64,000 bases of DNA from Tichowtungia aerotolerans (GTDB lineage: Bacteria; Verrucomicrobiota; Kiritimatiellia; Kiritimatiellales; Tichowtungiaceae), in the NCBI RefSeq assembly GCF_009905215.1, contig NZ_CP047593.1, positions 1,802,900-1,866,899 of the forward strand, read 5' to 3'. This document shows, in pieces, positions 17,150 through 26,373 of this stretch (positions are counted from its first letter, which is position 1; each line of letters starts with the position of its first letter). The notes under the pieces were generated by a model. The model saw nothing but the letters and a program-made list of their open reading frames with translations. It did not search any database and was not told the DNA's origin. The position numbers and the translations under genes were made by a program.

Positions 17150-18874
17150 TTATCCAGCCGTCAGCCAGACGGTTTGGTATGGATCGAGGGTGAGAACTTT
17201 TCCGGCGCCGTTGTAGCGCTTTCCGCTGAGAAGATCGGTACAGGGATCCGGGGTGTCGAGTTCCGCGATTCGCTCATCGAGGTGCACCTCCTTCCACTCC
17301 CCGGAAAAACTGCTGATGCAGATGACCGGCCTGTGGCCGTCCGCGGAACGGACGAAGCAGAACAGGTCTTCGTCGAGGTCAATCACGCGTTGGGCGGCAT
17401 CGGGGTGGAAAGAACCGTGCTTGCGGCGGATGGCGATACGGCGGCGGTATTCCTTAAACACTTTTTTTGCTGGGCCGGTTTTGTGAAGCTCAGCATCGAG
17501 TTCTTCGAGGTTCCATTTTTTGCGGTTGATGGAACGCGCCCGTCCGGTGGCCTGGACGCCGTCCTGATCATTCGGCGTGGCGGTGAGGCTGTGAAAATAC
17601 ACCGCCGGAACACCTTTGAGTCCCAGCATGACGGTTTGTGAGCAGAGAAAGCGGTCGATCTGGTGTTCGTCATCACCGAGTGCGTCAAAATAAGTGATGT
17701 TCAGTTCGTAGGGGCTGTCGGTTCCGTCAGCGTTGCGCTTGGTGGATACCTGTCCGCCAAGCTCTTTTACTTTATCGACGAGTGCGGTGAGCTCGCTCTC
17801 CGGGACGAGTCCGGTCAGCGGGCGCACGCCGATTCCGTCGTGCGAGGCCGTGAAGTTGAACCAGGTGCATCCGTCCGGTGTTTCCGAAATGGATTTCGCC
17901 CACGGCGTGAGATATCTGGATGTGCCGTTGTGCAGCGCGTGGAGCAAAAGCGGCGGAAGTGAGAAGTTGTAGACCATGCGGGCTTCGTCGCCGTTGCCGA
18001 AGTACGAAATGTTTTCATCATGCGGCACATTGGTTTCGGTGAGAATGATGACCCCGGGCGCGATCATGTCGAGCAGGTCGCGCATCAGCTTGACAACTTC
18101 GTGGGTCTGTTCGAGATGGATACAGCTTGTGCCGGGCTGTTTCCAGAGATAGGCAATAGCATCGAGCCGGATGATCTTTGCGCCGTTGGCGATGTAGAGC
18201 AGAAGAATATCGAAGAATTCAAACAGGACATCCGGATTGGCGAAGTTGACGTCGATCTGATCTTTGCTGAATGTTGTCCACAGATGTTTGGTTTTTCCGT
18301 CTACGGGAAACTCGGTGAGCAGCGGCAGGCTGCGCGGGCGGACGACTGCCGACAGGTCGGTTTCGGGGTCGGCTTCAATGAAGTAGTCGCGGTAGGGCGC
18401 GATTTCCGAAACATAGTTTTTAAACCAGCTGCTTTGGCTGGAAACATGGTTAAGGACGAGGTCGAACATCAGTTCGAAATGACGGTTGAGTTCCTTAATG
18501 TGTTTCCATGTTCCGTAGCTGTTTTTAACCCGGCGATAGTCGATCACTGAAAAGCCGTCATCAGATGACCACGGATAGAACGGCAGAATATGGATGGTGC
18601 TGAACAGATTTTCCAGATGTGTGCTGCTGAAATGCTGCAGCGTAGCCAGCGGTGGTTTTCCGGCCTGACACACGGTGTCGGCATAGGTGATGAGCACGGC
18701 GGTGGTTTCGTCCCATGTTTTTTCAGTCGGGGCGACGCCGTAGCCGACGCCGTAGCGGCCGATCATGGTAACGAGCCGCTCGATACAGCGGTCCGCCTGC
18801 CGCCTGCCGTAGAGTCGGTTGAAGTGTCCGCGCATCCGTTCGAGCGGCTCTTTGGAAAGCGATTTGATGAGCAT
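17150..18874 (-). CDS. GH13_18 sugar phosphorylase (sucrose or glucosylglycerate phosphorylase)
   Basis: A 574-residue retaining phosphorylase. The nucleophile aspartate is in IIRLDAIAYLWK, the acid/base glutamate in LTETNVPHDEN and the stabilising aspartate in ASHDGIGVRP, as in sucrose phosphorylase. The family splits alpha-1,2-linked glucosides with phosphate, giving glucose-1-phosphate. In this subfamily sucrose, sucrose-6-phosphate and glucosylglycerate phosphorylases occur and cannot be told apart by eye. The upstream GT4 gene (1-base overlap) and the GpgS gene about 7.5 kb away favour glucosylglycerate. Cytoplasmic, no signal peptide. Confidence 0.88.
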   Translation of the reverse strand: MLIKSLSKEPLERMRGHFNRLYGRRQADRCIERLVTMIGRYGVGYGVAPTEKTWDETTAVLITYADTVCQAGKPPLATLQHFSSTHLENLFSTIHILPFYPWSSDDGFSVIDYRRVKNSYGTWKHIKELNRHFELMFDLVLNHVSSQSSWFKNYVSEIAPYRDYFIEADPETDLSAVVRPRSLPLLTEFPVDGKTKHLWTTFSKDQIDVNFANPDVLFEFFDILLLYIANGAKIIRLDAIAYLWKQPGTSCIHLEQTHEVVKLMRDLLDMIAPGVIILTETNVPHDENISYFGNGDEARMVYNFSLPPLLLHALHNGTSRYLTPWAKSISETPDGCTWFNFTASHDGIGVRPLTGLVPESELTALVDKVKELGGQVSTKRNADGTDSPYELNITYFDALGDDEHQIDRFLCSQTVMLGLKGVPAVYFHSLTATPNDQDGVQATGRARSINRKKWNLEELDAELHKTGPAKKVFKEYRRRIAIRRKHGSFHPDAAQRVIDLDEDLFCFVRSADGHRPVICISSFSGEWKEVHLDERIAELDTPDPCTDLLSGKRYNGAGKVLTLDPYQTVWLTAG

Positions 18875-20133
18875 CAGTCAATCCCGGTTATATTGGTGAT
18901 GAGTGTGCGCAGGCGGCGGCGCAGCAGCGGATAGCTGAAGAAGCGTTTGGCGACGGCATAGTTATGTTCCACCGTCTGTTCGCGATAGGCGGCATCGTTG
19001 ATCAGCCGCCGTACGTCTTCAATCGTCTGTTTGGTTAGATACCCGTCCATCAGCGGCAGTCGGAAGCCTTTCGGTTCGATATCGCGTGCAAAAATGGAGT
19101 AACGGTTGATGAGAATCGGCAGGCGGAAATAGATGGCTTCAAGGAAGGCGTTCCCGAATCCTTCATAGAGGCTGGGGTAGGTTACAAAGTCAACGTGCGG
19201 ATAAAGATCCCACAGCGTGAAGATTTTTTTTCCAGCGGAATTGGTTTTGCGGATATCGCCGATCCGGTCCGATACAAACCGCAGGTCCACGCCTGTCTCG
19301 TGGGCGAGATCCGACAGCATATCGCGGTACTCATAGCCTTCGTCGCCTGCATCGTGCGAGATCACCAGCTTGCAGCGCGGGTTCTTCAGCGCCTCGACCA
19401 GTTTGATCGAATGCTCGATGCCTTTGCGAGGCACAATCCGCGTCGGCTGCAACAGAATAATGTCATCCGGACTGAAGCCGAGTTCGGCACGAATGTCTTT
19501 GCTGTAGTCATCCGGTTCGGGAGCGGGCACGTCAAAATTGAACACATTCGGAACGAGCTGCGACGAGGTTCCCTTGCGCCACGCCAGCTCTTCCTTTGCG
19601 GCTTCGTTGATCACCACGTGCTGCAGATGCGTGCCGCGCGGCGGGAATGCGAAGTCGAGATAGTCGCTGACGGCGTTGACCGAAAAGCGCGTGCGCTCCC
19701 AGTAAAAATCGTGATGGTGCGCAATGGCGGGCATACACGTTTCGGCCAGAAACTCTGTCAGTGCCACGCCCAGCGGTATGTGCATGGGAATCGTCAGCGC
19801 GTTCTGTGCCACCAGAACGGAAATATCAAACCGCTCGGTGAATTCATACAGCGAGGATTTGAGATAGTTCGCCATATCTCGGATACGGCGGCTCACCAGC
19901 GGGTCGCGGTGATACTGTCCCCAGATCCGCTGATTGATCCAGATGTTTTCCGGATGTTCAAAATGCGCTTCGGGAACGCAGTGGCTGACCGCCGGATCGC
20001 GGTCGAGCAGTCCGGCATACCAGAACGACTTGTGATTGGACCCCCAAAGCACTTCCGCCCACTTGGCGCTTTCCAGCGACACTCCGTCCGTGCCGGCAAA
20101 ACGAGTTGATATAAACCCAATGCGTTCGCTCAT
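18874..20133 (-). CDS. GT4-family glycosyltransferase, possibly a mannosylglucosylglycerate synthase
   Basis: A 419-residue GT-B glycosyltransferase. The N-terminal domain starts [20 protein letters not shown]. The C-terminal domain has [19 protein letters not shown] and the donor-site motif [15 protein letters not shown] with the conserved glutamates. Its stop overlaps the phosphorylase start by one base (TGATG), so the two are coupled. GT4 enzymes beside glucosylglycerate genes include mannosylglucosylglycerate synthase, known from Petrotoga and Rhodopirellula; that assignment here is inference from context. Involvement in another glucoside or in glycogen-like metabolism is an alternative. 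Confidence 0.82.
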   Translation of the reverse strand: MSERIGFISTRFAGTDGVSLESAKWAEVLWGSNHKSFWYAGLLDRDPAVSHCVPEAHFEHPENIWINQRIWGQYHRDPLVSRRIRDMANYLKSSLYEFTERFDISVLVAQNALTIPMHIPLGVALTEFLAETCMPAIAHHHDFYWERTRFSVNAVSDYLDFAFPPRGTHLQHVVINEAAKEELAWRKGTSSQLVPNVFNFDVPAPEPDDYSKDIRAELGFSPDDIILLQPTRIVPRKGIEHSIKLVEALKNPRCKLVISHDAGDEGYEYRDMLSDLAHETGVDLRFVSDRIGDIRKTNSAGKKIFTLWDLYPHVDFVTYPSLYEGFGNAFLEAIYFRLPILINRYSIFARDIEPKGFRLPLMDGYLTKQTIEDVRRLINDAAYREQTVEHNYAVAKRFFSYPLLRRRLRTLITNITGID

Positions 20134-20205
20134 AACGCAAGGATAAACATTCCGGCCGATTGGGAAAGAAGGAATCGTGCGTTTTTTCCAGGTTTGGAAG
20201 GGTTT

Positions 20206-22386
20206 CTATTCGCCTAGATAGATCAGCACTTTGTCCTGACAGAGCAGGACGAGATCGCCGATATTGTCACCGTTGAAATCGCCGCTGCGCAAATTGTGTG
20301 GCTCGGTGCCGCGGTTCTGCTGGCGCTCGACGAAGTCGGACGACAGGTAGACTTCAAAAACCAGTTCGGTTTTGAGTTCGTCGCTCTGGCGGCTGAGCAG
20401 CTCAAGGCTGCGGTTAGCGGGATCGACCACGGCAATCATCGGGCGGGGCGGCGAGCCGAGTTCGACGGCACGTAGATAGGAGAGCATCGGCTTTTCGGCG
20501 GGCGAAACATACTCGGCTTCCGAAACGGGTGTGAAACACGAGCCGTTGCTGAGGATTTCGCTGAGGCCGGTGCGGTCGATCAGTATGATTGTGTCGTGCG
20601 TTTTGTTGTGGAGCTGAACCAGATTGAAGATGGTCTGGTCGGCGTCAGGAATATGAATTTTTCCGGTTTGATCATCGCTGCTGAACCAGATGAGGTCTCT
20701 GGAATTTTGGTCGTAGATCAAGGTGCCTTTGCTTCCATCGAGCAGGGAATATTCGGTGGAGGCGGCGAGCTTCCCGGCGGCGTTCTCCGGGTTGAACTGT
20801 CGGATGATTTTATACTGCCCGTCTTTCCATTTGAACTGCCGGGCGACGGAGCCGGTGGCGACAGTGAGACGGGAGCCGTCGCCAGGGTTATCCAGATGAA
20901 TGTTGGAGCGGATCAGCGGGCTGGTGAGCGCCCGGAATGATTCGCTGGACAGTTCGGTCAGTTCCGGTCCGTTCTGGAGAAACAGTTTAGGGGAGTCGTA
21001 GGGCGTGAAGAGCAGCAGGCCGGTTTGGTTGTCCGGCAGCGAAAAGGCCAGCAGCTCGTTCGGTTCGTTGTTGAGGTCCAGCGGGTGGATGGATTGGTCG
21101 CCGGTGCGGTCAGTCTGGCTGAGGAAAAGGGCGCCGTCCTCATTTTTGCAGACCAGCCAGTACCGAGAGGTCCCGGCAATGGCGCAACCGGCCAGCACGT
21201 CGCCGGACGCACTGATAATTTCCGGGAAGGTGTTCAGGGATCCGGTGGCATGAATGCCGGCGATTTTTTCTTTGCGACTGATCACGAGCAGGTCGCCGTT
21301 TCCAAACTGCGAAATGTGGGAGACTTCGGAGAGTGTATCGATTCGCTCCGGTTCAGAGTTGAGGCCGTCAACTCTTCCGTGATAGAGGTGCAGGCGATTG
21401 AGTGATGGCGCGGAAACTATCAGGTCACCGAAGCCGTCGGCGTTAAAATCGGTTGTGAGCCAGGCCGGAATATCTTTTTTATCGGTTCCTTCGAGGCCGA
21501 TGCGGGAGGGAGACGTTTCTTGCGCCTGCAACAGTGGGGGTTGTTCTTTTTCGGCAAAGCCGTAGATGCGGCAGGCGAGGCGATTGCGTAGAACCATGCC
21601 GACCTGTGCGGGCTGGTCAGGAAATTCAATCAGGCTGGTGTATGTGCGCGGCGGCAGGTCGAGCGGCAGCTCGGTATCGTAGAGTCCGCCGCCTTTGCCG
21701 AAGCGGACACGCAGCGGATTGCGCAGGGTGGTGCTGTAGAACACGAGGTCGGTAATGCCGTCGCAGTTGATGTCCGCGAGATCCACATAGCGGCACTCAT
21801 CAGAAAAGAGCAGGGTTTCCTTTTCCTGGAAGGAGCGCTCGGGCCGATTCCAATGAAGGTCGGCATGTTTTTTACAGCAGACGATAATGTCTACTTTCTG
21901 GTCGCCGTCGAGATCGCCGGTTTGGATGGTGGTGACCTCGTCAGTGTCTTTAATAAAAATGCGCTCGGCGTCGCCGAAGGCCCCATCCTTATTTTGGTAG
22001 CGGATGAGCAGACCGAGCGTTGCCCCGAAGGTGGCGATATCTTTGCGGCCATCGTTGTTGAGATCGGCAATGCGGATGGTGCGGATGCTCTGATCGACCA
22101 GTACGCCGCGGTTTTCGAAGCGGTCTTCAAGTCCCGGCAGGCCGGCAACTTCGACGGGATCGTTTCTGCGGATTAGAATTTCGAGTCGGGAGACGTGGTT
22201 GTTGGAAAAGATGATGTCATCAAGCCCGTCGCCGTTGATGTCTTCGACGAGCAGGTCAGACGTGCCATTTTCGAATTCATAGATTTCCAAAGGTTGGAAA
22301 CCGAAGTCCCGCTGAGCGGCCGGTTCGTCCGGAAAGGCCGGAAGCGACAGCAGGCAGGACGCGGCGATGATGACGGAGGTACGCAT
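20206..22386 (-). CDS. Secreted FG-GAP/VCBS-repeat protein
   Basis: A 726-residue exported protein; ATG 22386 is used because AAGGA stands before it and the signal peptide follows (SVIIAASCLLSLPAFPDE). It holds repeated calcium-binding FG-GAP/VCBS blades such as DINGDGLDDIIFSNN, DLNNDGRKDIATFG, DFNADGFGDLIVSA and DFNGDNIGDLVLL, consistent with a seven-bladed beta-propeller. The start overlaps the end of the 561-residue gene, making it the last gene of a three-gene operon. Function is unknown; such propellers bind proteins or glycans. Its early codons FQPLE overlie an exact dispersed palindrome. Confidence 0.85.
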   Translation of the reverse strand: MRTSVIIAASCLLSLPAFPDEPAAQRDFGFQPLEIYEFENGTSDLLVEDINGDGLDDIIFSNNHVSRLEILIRRNDPVEVAGLPGLEDRFENRGVLVDQSIRTIRIADLNNDGRKDIATFGATLGLLIRYQNKDGAFGDAERIFIKDTDEVTTIQTGDLDGDQKVDIIVCCKKHADLHWNRPERSFQEKETLLFSDECRYVDLADINCDGITDLVFYSTTLRNPLRVRFGKGGGLYDTELPLDLPPRTYTSLIEFPDQPAQVGMVLRNRLACRIYGFAEKEQPPLLQAQETSPSRIGLEGTDKKDIPAWLTTDFNADGFGDLIVSAPSLNRLHLYHGRVDGLNSEPERIDTLSEVSHISQFGNGDLLVISRKEKIAGIHATGSLNTFPEIISASGDVLAGCAIAGTSRYWLVCKNEDGALFLSQTDRTGDQSIHPLDLNNEPNELLAFSLPDNQTGLLLFTPYDSPKLFLQNGPELTELSSESFRALTSPLIRSNIHLDNPGDGSRLTVATGSVARQFKWKDGQYKIIRQFNPENAAGKLAASTEYSLLDGSKGTLIYDQNSRDLIWFSSDDQTGKIHIPDADQTIFNLVQLHNKTHDTIILIDRTGLSEILSNGSCFTPVSEAEYVSPAEKPMLSYLRAVELGSPPRPMIAVVDPANRSLELLSRQSDELKTELVFEVYLSSDFVERQQNRGTEPHNLRSGDFNGDNIGDLVLLCQDKVLIYLGE
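22285..22299. repeat. Dispersed palindrome, exact copy
   Basis: TTCCAA AGG TTGGAA inside the FG-GAP gene just after its signal peptide (F-Q-P-L-E on the minus strand). A one-mismatch copy lies at 22505-22519 in the next gene. Confidence 0.8.
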
Positions 22387-22400
22387 GGGCAGTCCTTTTC

Positions 22401-24086
22401 TCAATACTGGGTGGTCACCCGCTGGTGCAGTCCGTTCCCGGTTTTTTCGGAGTACTGATAGGTGGTGTTGAAGAAGGATGCAAGGTGCTCGGCGGGCGGA
22501 AGTTTTCCAAGATCTGGAAGTTCCATTGATCCATCCGATCCTTCTATAAACCCTTTTTTGAAGGCGGCCAGTACAGCGGGCTGGGTGAGCTGTTTTAGGA
22601 TGCTTTCCATCTGCTGTTTCCAGTCGATGGCGCGGAAGCCGAAGGCGCCGGGCGGAGTGTGCCGGCGCAGTCCGCGCACCAGCGGGGAACTTTCAAAAGA
22701 GGTGTGCGCGGTGTCGACGCTGCTCTGGGTGCGGATGACGCGGCGAATGACGTTCGGCGGGCCGTAGAAGAAACGGTTGGCCGCAATGCTGAACGCAATG
22801 GGTTCGCTGCCCGGCTGCTGGTTCTGGACGGTGTAGATGGTGTGTTCCAGAAACAGCTCGGCTTTGAGCAGGGTGGCAACCTGCGGTTGCAGGGCCGGAG
22901 CGGCCAGTGCCGTTTCAAGGGCGGTTTGGAAAGCATAGCTGTCTTTGAGCTCAATGCCGACAACGCCAACCTGCTGTGTGGTTGCCGGGTCGGCGGAGGA
23001 GAAGGAAATATACTGCGTGCCGAGGTTGGAGAGGAGGTCCTGGCCGAGATCGACCTGAGCCTGCTGCTGGATCATGCCGGCAATCATGTCGAACTGCATT
23101 CTTCCTCCGGGGGAAATAGCGGCGATGATGTTGGGGACTTCTCGCCAGAGGCCGAGCAGGTCGATGCGGCCGACTTCGATGGAGGAAATGTCTTCGGGGA
23201 TAAAGGTGACGGTTGGCAGGCTGGAGGGCTGCATATCCATTAGGGCGAAGAGTCCTTTGGTCAGGTCGATTATGTTCAGGGTGCTGTCCGAAACCATTTT
23301 GTCTTCGTCAAGGCGGAGGGTTACCAGACAGTCTTCAACGCCGGTTAGGCCGAGTGCGGCGACGAGCGCCTTCTTGTCCGGCGCGCCCGGTTGCGTCGGG
23401 GATTTGTCTTCCATGTTTTCCGCGGCTTTTTCGATGATCCGGGCGATGTTCAGTTTCAGGTTGAGGGTCGGGGATCCGGACGGAGTACCCGGGGCTTCCT
23501 TTTTCAGCTGAATGATGGAGCGTTCGAGCCACTCGCGCGAAGAACCTATCAGCATCGTATCGGCGAGGTGTGCCTGCCAGGAGCTGTCCTCTTCTTCGGT
23601 GCCGCCGTTACGGATGTGTCGGGTGAGTTTGACGCCTTGAAATTCATCGTGGATGATTTCAAACGGGTCTTCTTGCATGGCTTTAAGTTTTTCGTCCTGC
23701 TCCTGACTTCGGGCGTAGTCTTCCGGCGATATGGCCGCGATGATGCTGACATCCATGGTGTCGGGATTCACTCCGACAATCAGTTCGCCGTTGAGCATTT
23801 TAAACTGGTCGAGTGTGATTTGTTTGTAGGCCTCGGATTCGTCGGCATAGAGGAGGTTCATCCAGTTTTGTTCGTCGGGGTACCCGGCGAAGTCCTGGAA
23901 CTGCGGATCGGCCCAGAGCTGCCCAAGCGGTGATTTTTTCAGGCGGGTAATAAATTCCGGGATGTTGGAAACGCGAATGTATACCGGGTGGTCCGGAGGG
24001 ATCAGGGAGAGCCGGTCGAGCGCAAAAGAGCTCAGGGCGAATGACAGGATCAGAGCGGATGTCAGGAAGCGGCGTTTATTCAGCAT
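22401..24086 (-). CDS. Exported protein of unknown function
   Basis: A 561-residue protein starting MLNKRRFLTSALILSFALSS with a signal peptide; the longer opening upstream lies inside the protease gene in another frame. The mature part begins with a recurring PVC-type phrase (LIPPDHPVYIRVSNIPEF) and has alternating alpha/beta stretches with no catalytic signature that I recognise. Similar 'VYIRVSNIPE' proteins appear as conserved unknowns in related bacteria, to my memory. It overlaps the protease gene by 11 bases and the FG-GAP leader region by a few, so the three are co-translated and probably act together in the periplasm or outer membrane. Confidence 0.7.
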   Translation of the reverse strand: MLNKRRFLTSALILSFALSSFALDRLSLIPPDHPVYIRVSNIPEFITRLKKSPLGQLWADPQFQDFAGYPDEQNWMNLLYADESEAYKQITLDQFKMLNGELIVGVNPDTMDVSIIAAISPEDYARSQEQDEKLKAMQEDPFEIIHDEFQGVKLTRHIRNGGTEEEDSSWQAHLADTMLIGSSREWLERSIIQLKKEAPGTPSGSPTLNLKLNIARIIEKAAENMEDKSPTQPGAPDKKALVAALGLTGVEDCLVTLRLDEDKMVSDSTLNIIDLTKGLFALMDMQPSSLPTVTFIPEDISSIEVGRIDLLGLWREVPNIIAAISPGGRMQFDMIAGMIQQQAQVDLGQDLLSNLGTQYISFSSADPATTQQVGVVGIELKDSYAFQTALETALAAPALQPQVATLLKAELFLEHTIYTVQNQQPGSEPIAFSIAANRFFYGPPNVIRRVIRTQSSVDTAHTSFESSPLVRGLRRHTPPGAFGFRAIDWKQQMESILKQLTQPAVLAAFKKGFIEGSDGSMELPDLGKLPPAEHLASFFNTTYQYSEKTGNGLHQRVTTQY

Positions 24087-25017
24087 GTTTGATCTCCTTG
24101 TTTTCTTCGGAAAATTTGCCGGGCCGGCGTGGCGGATCGGGATAGAAAAAGCCGGACTCGGGATTGGTTGCGTCGTAGGCAAAGGCGTCGATGTGGTCGA
24201 GGATATATTTGAGGTGGCGCGCCGGAATGGCGAAGTTGAGCCCTTCCATGGACGGAACGCCCATGTTGATGACTCCGATGACCTGTCCGCGGGCGTTGAA
24301 GAGCGGCCCGCCGGAGTTGCCCGGGTTGACCGGCGCGTCCACCTGCAGATAGAGGATTCCTCCAAAGTTGCGGTGGGTCTGGCTCAGTACGCCTTCGGTG
24401 ACGGTGCGTTCCAAGCCGAGCGGGTTGCCGATGGCAAATACGGTTTCGCCGATCTTCAGGTCCTCATCCGGTTCAAAGATGACGGGAGTGATTTCGGTAT
24501 CAAAATCCTTAATGCGCAGGACTGCAAGGTCGTGGAACGGGGCGGTGGCCACGATCTCGACATCCTTGTAGACTACGCGCCGCAGGATTTTTCCGTCGCT
24601 GATAAAGCGGGTGACGGCGATATGTTTTTCGCCCTGAATGACGTGAAAATTGGTGACCAGGTCGCCTTCTTTGTTGATGAAAAACCCGGAGCCGAGGCCG
24701 GATGCGGTTTTAACAACGACGACGGCCGGGGCGTAGCACTCGGCTGCTTCGGCGGTGGTGACCTGTGCGGGGGATAAAATGGTGTAGAGGTGATCGGTGA
24801 TGTCCGCAGAGGGAGATGCGTCTGCGACAGTGTTCTGAATGGAGAGAATTTCCTGACGCGGGATCCGCAGCACATCAAAGCCAAGGTCGGCAACGATGGC
24901 ATCGGATGTGTCTTTGAGCAGCGGTGCCTGAATTTTTCCGCCGCCCCGCAAGGTGATTTCTTCTGCGAAACCAATCGTCAGAAGCAGTGTAAGCGCAGTA
25001 CAGATGAGACCCTTCAT
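24076..25017 (-). CDS. HtrA-like trypsin-fold serine protease without PDZ domain
   Basis: A 313-residue exported protease. The signal peptide is GLICTALTLLLTIGFAEE. Residues about 25-65 form a small beta module (ITLRGGGKIQAPLLKDTSD), followed by a trypsin-like domain with the full triad: His in LVTNFHVIQG, Asp in FHDLAVLRIK and Ser in NPGNSGGPLFN. There is no PDZ domain after residue ~290, only a short tail, unlike classic DegP. Quality control or processing of exported proteins is likely. It heads the three-gene minus-strand operon and overlaps the next gene by 11 bases. Confidence 0.88.
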   Translation of the reverse strand: MKGLICTALTLLLTIGFAEEITLRGGGKIQAPLLKDTSDAIVADLGFDVLRIPRQEILSIQNTVADASPSADITDHLYTILSPAQVTTAEAAECYAPAVVVVKTASGLGSGFFINKEGDLVTNFHVIQGEKHIAVTRFISDGKILRRVVYKDVEIVATAPFHDLAVLRIKDFDTEITPVIFEPDEDLKIGETVFAIGNPLGLERTVTEGVLSQTHRNFGGILYLQVDAPVNPGNSGGPLFNARGQVIGVINMGVPSMEGLNFAIPARHLKYILDHIDAFAYDATNPESGFFYPDPPRRPGKFSEENKEIKHAE

Positions 25018-25191
25018 ATAAATAGCCTGTCGGTTCGAGCAATAAGTTCGTCACAAGCTAATCTAAACTTGAGATGGTGTCAAAAGATCAGCCCGTTCCG
25101 TTTTGGATGGATTTAAATAAACTTTACAGCGCGGGTCTTGCCGTCTTTTGACTTTTAGCTTATACATAAAAGCCTTTTAATGGGAGGAACG

Positions 25192-26373
25192 ATGAGCCGT
25201 ACCTATCAGAATGTGGAAGATATCATCCAGGATCTGCCCATGATTCGCGAGGCCTGTGTGTCGTTGCGCGAAACACTGCTGGCGAATCTGGTGATGCTGG
25301 CGGAGATTCCGTCGCCGACCTCGAAAGAAGATGCCCGGATCCATTTCCTGCTGCAGCGCTTCAGCGAGTGCGGACTGAACAATACATCAACCGATGAATA
25401 CGGCAACGGAGTCGGCGTGCTTCCCGGTCGGAACCGCGAACGCAATATCCTGATGCATTCTCACGCCGACACTGTATTCTCGGAACGCCGTGATCATACC
25501 GTTTCGGTGCATGCCGACAAAATGTGCGGCCCGGGAATTGCCGACAACAGCCTCGGCCTGGCGGTGCTCGCTACGCTGCCGACCCTGTTGGAAAAACTGG
25601 GCATTGAGCTGGATGCCGGTCTCGTTCTGATGGGTGGGGTTCGCAGTCTGGGCCGTGGCGATTTGGCCGGAATTCGTTTCTTTCTTGAGCATAATAAAAT
25701 TCCGCTCACGTCCGGAATCTGTGTGGAGGGCGTTCAGCTCGGTCGCCTCAGCTACGCTTCAGCCGGCATGCTTCGCGGAGAAATCACCTGCCATGTTCCC
25801 GAGGAGTACGACTGGGTCCGGCGCGGCACAACCGGCGCCATTCTGGTGCTGAACGAAGTGATCAACCGGATCCTCGGGATCGCATTGCCGCGCAAACCGC
25901 AGACGTCGATTGTGATGGGATCCGTTGAGGCCGGGGAAGGGTTTAATATTATTCCCACAGAAGGCCGCCTTTGCTTTGAAGTGCGCAGTGAATCCGGCGA
26001 GATTGTGCATCGGATTGCCGGTGAGCTGGATGACATCATTGAGGACGTTGTTTCTCAGACCGGCGCAGAGGTGGATCTGGATGTGGTGGCGCGTCGCGAG
26101 CCCGCCGGCCTTCCCATCGGCCATCCGCTCGTTAAACAGACGCGCGAAATTATGAGTTCGCTGGGGCTCCGGCCGCACATTACGCCGAGCATCTCAGAGC
26201 TGTCGGCCATGATTTCCCGCGGGCTGCCTGCAATCACGTTGGGAATCACACAGGGCGACGGGCTTCATGAGATGCGCGAAACCGTAAAGATTGATCCGAT
26301 GTTTACCGGAATGGCCCAACTGGTTGCTGTGCTGCTGGCCATGGATGGAGGCTTCTGCGATGAACCTGAATAA
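25192..26373 (+). CDS. M20-family metallopeptidase-like protein lacking the catalytic glutamate pair
   Basis: A 393-residue M20-fold protein. ATG 25192 is preferred to 25180, with GGAGG at 25183-25187. Metal-ligand regions are visible: LMHSHADTVF (H-x-D), GPGIADNSLGLAV (bridging Asp) and the late His in GDGLHEMRET. The usual G-E-E motif carrying the catalytic base reads GGVRSLGRGD, so both glutamates appear replaced, making ordinary peptidase activity doubtful. A dimerisation (lid) domain is present in the middle. It overlaps the glucosyl-3-phosphoglycerate synthase start by 14 bases, so its job is probably tied to that enzyme. Confidence 0.78.
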   Translation: MSRTYQNVEDIIQDLPMIREACVSLRETLLANLVMLAEIPSPTSKEDARIHFLLQRFSECGLNNTSTDEYGNGVGVLPGRNRERNILMHSHADTVFSERRDHTVSVHADKMCGPGIADNSLGLAVLATLPTLLEKLGIELDAGLVLMGGVRSLGRGDLAGIRFFLEHNKIPLTSGICVEGVQLGRLSYASAGMLRGEITCHVPEEYDWVRRGTTGAILVLNEVINRILGIALPRKPQTSIVMGSVEAGEGFNIIPTEGRLCFEVRSESGEIVHRIAGELDDIIEDVVSQTGAEVDLDVVARREPAGLPIGHPLVKQTREIMSSLGLRPHITPSISELSAMISRGLPAITLGITQGDGLHEMRETVKIDPMFTGMAQLVAVLLAMDGGFCDEPE

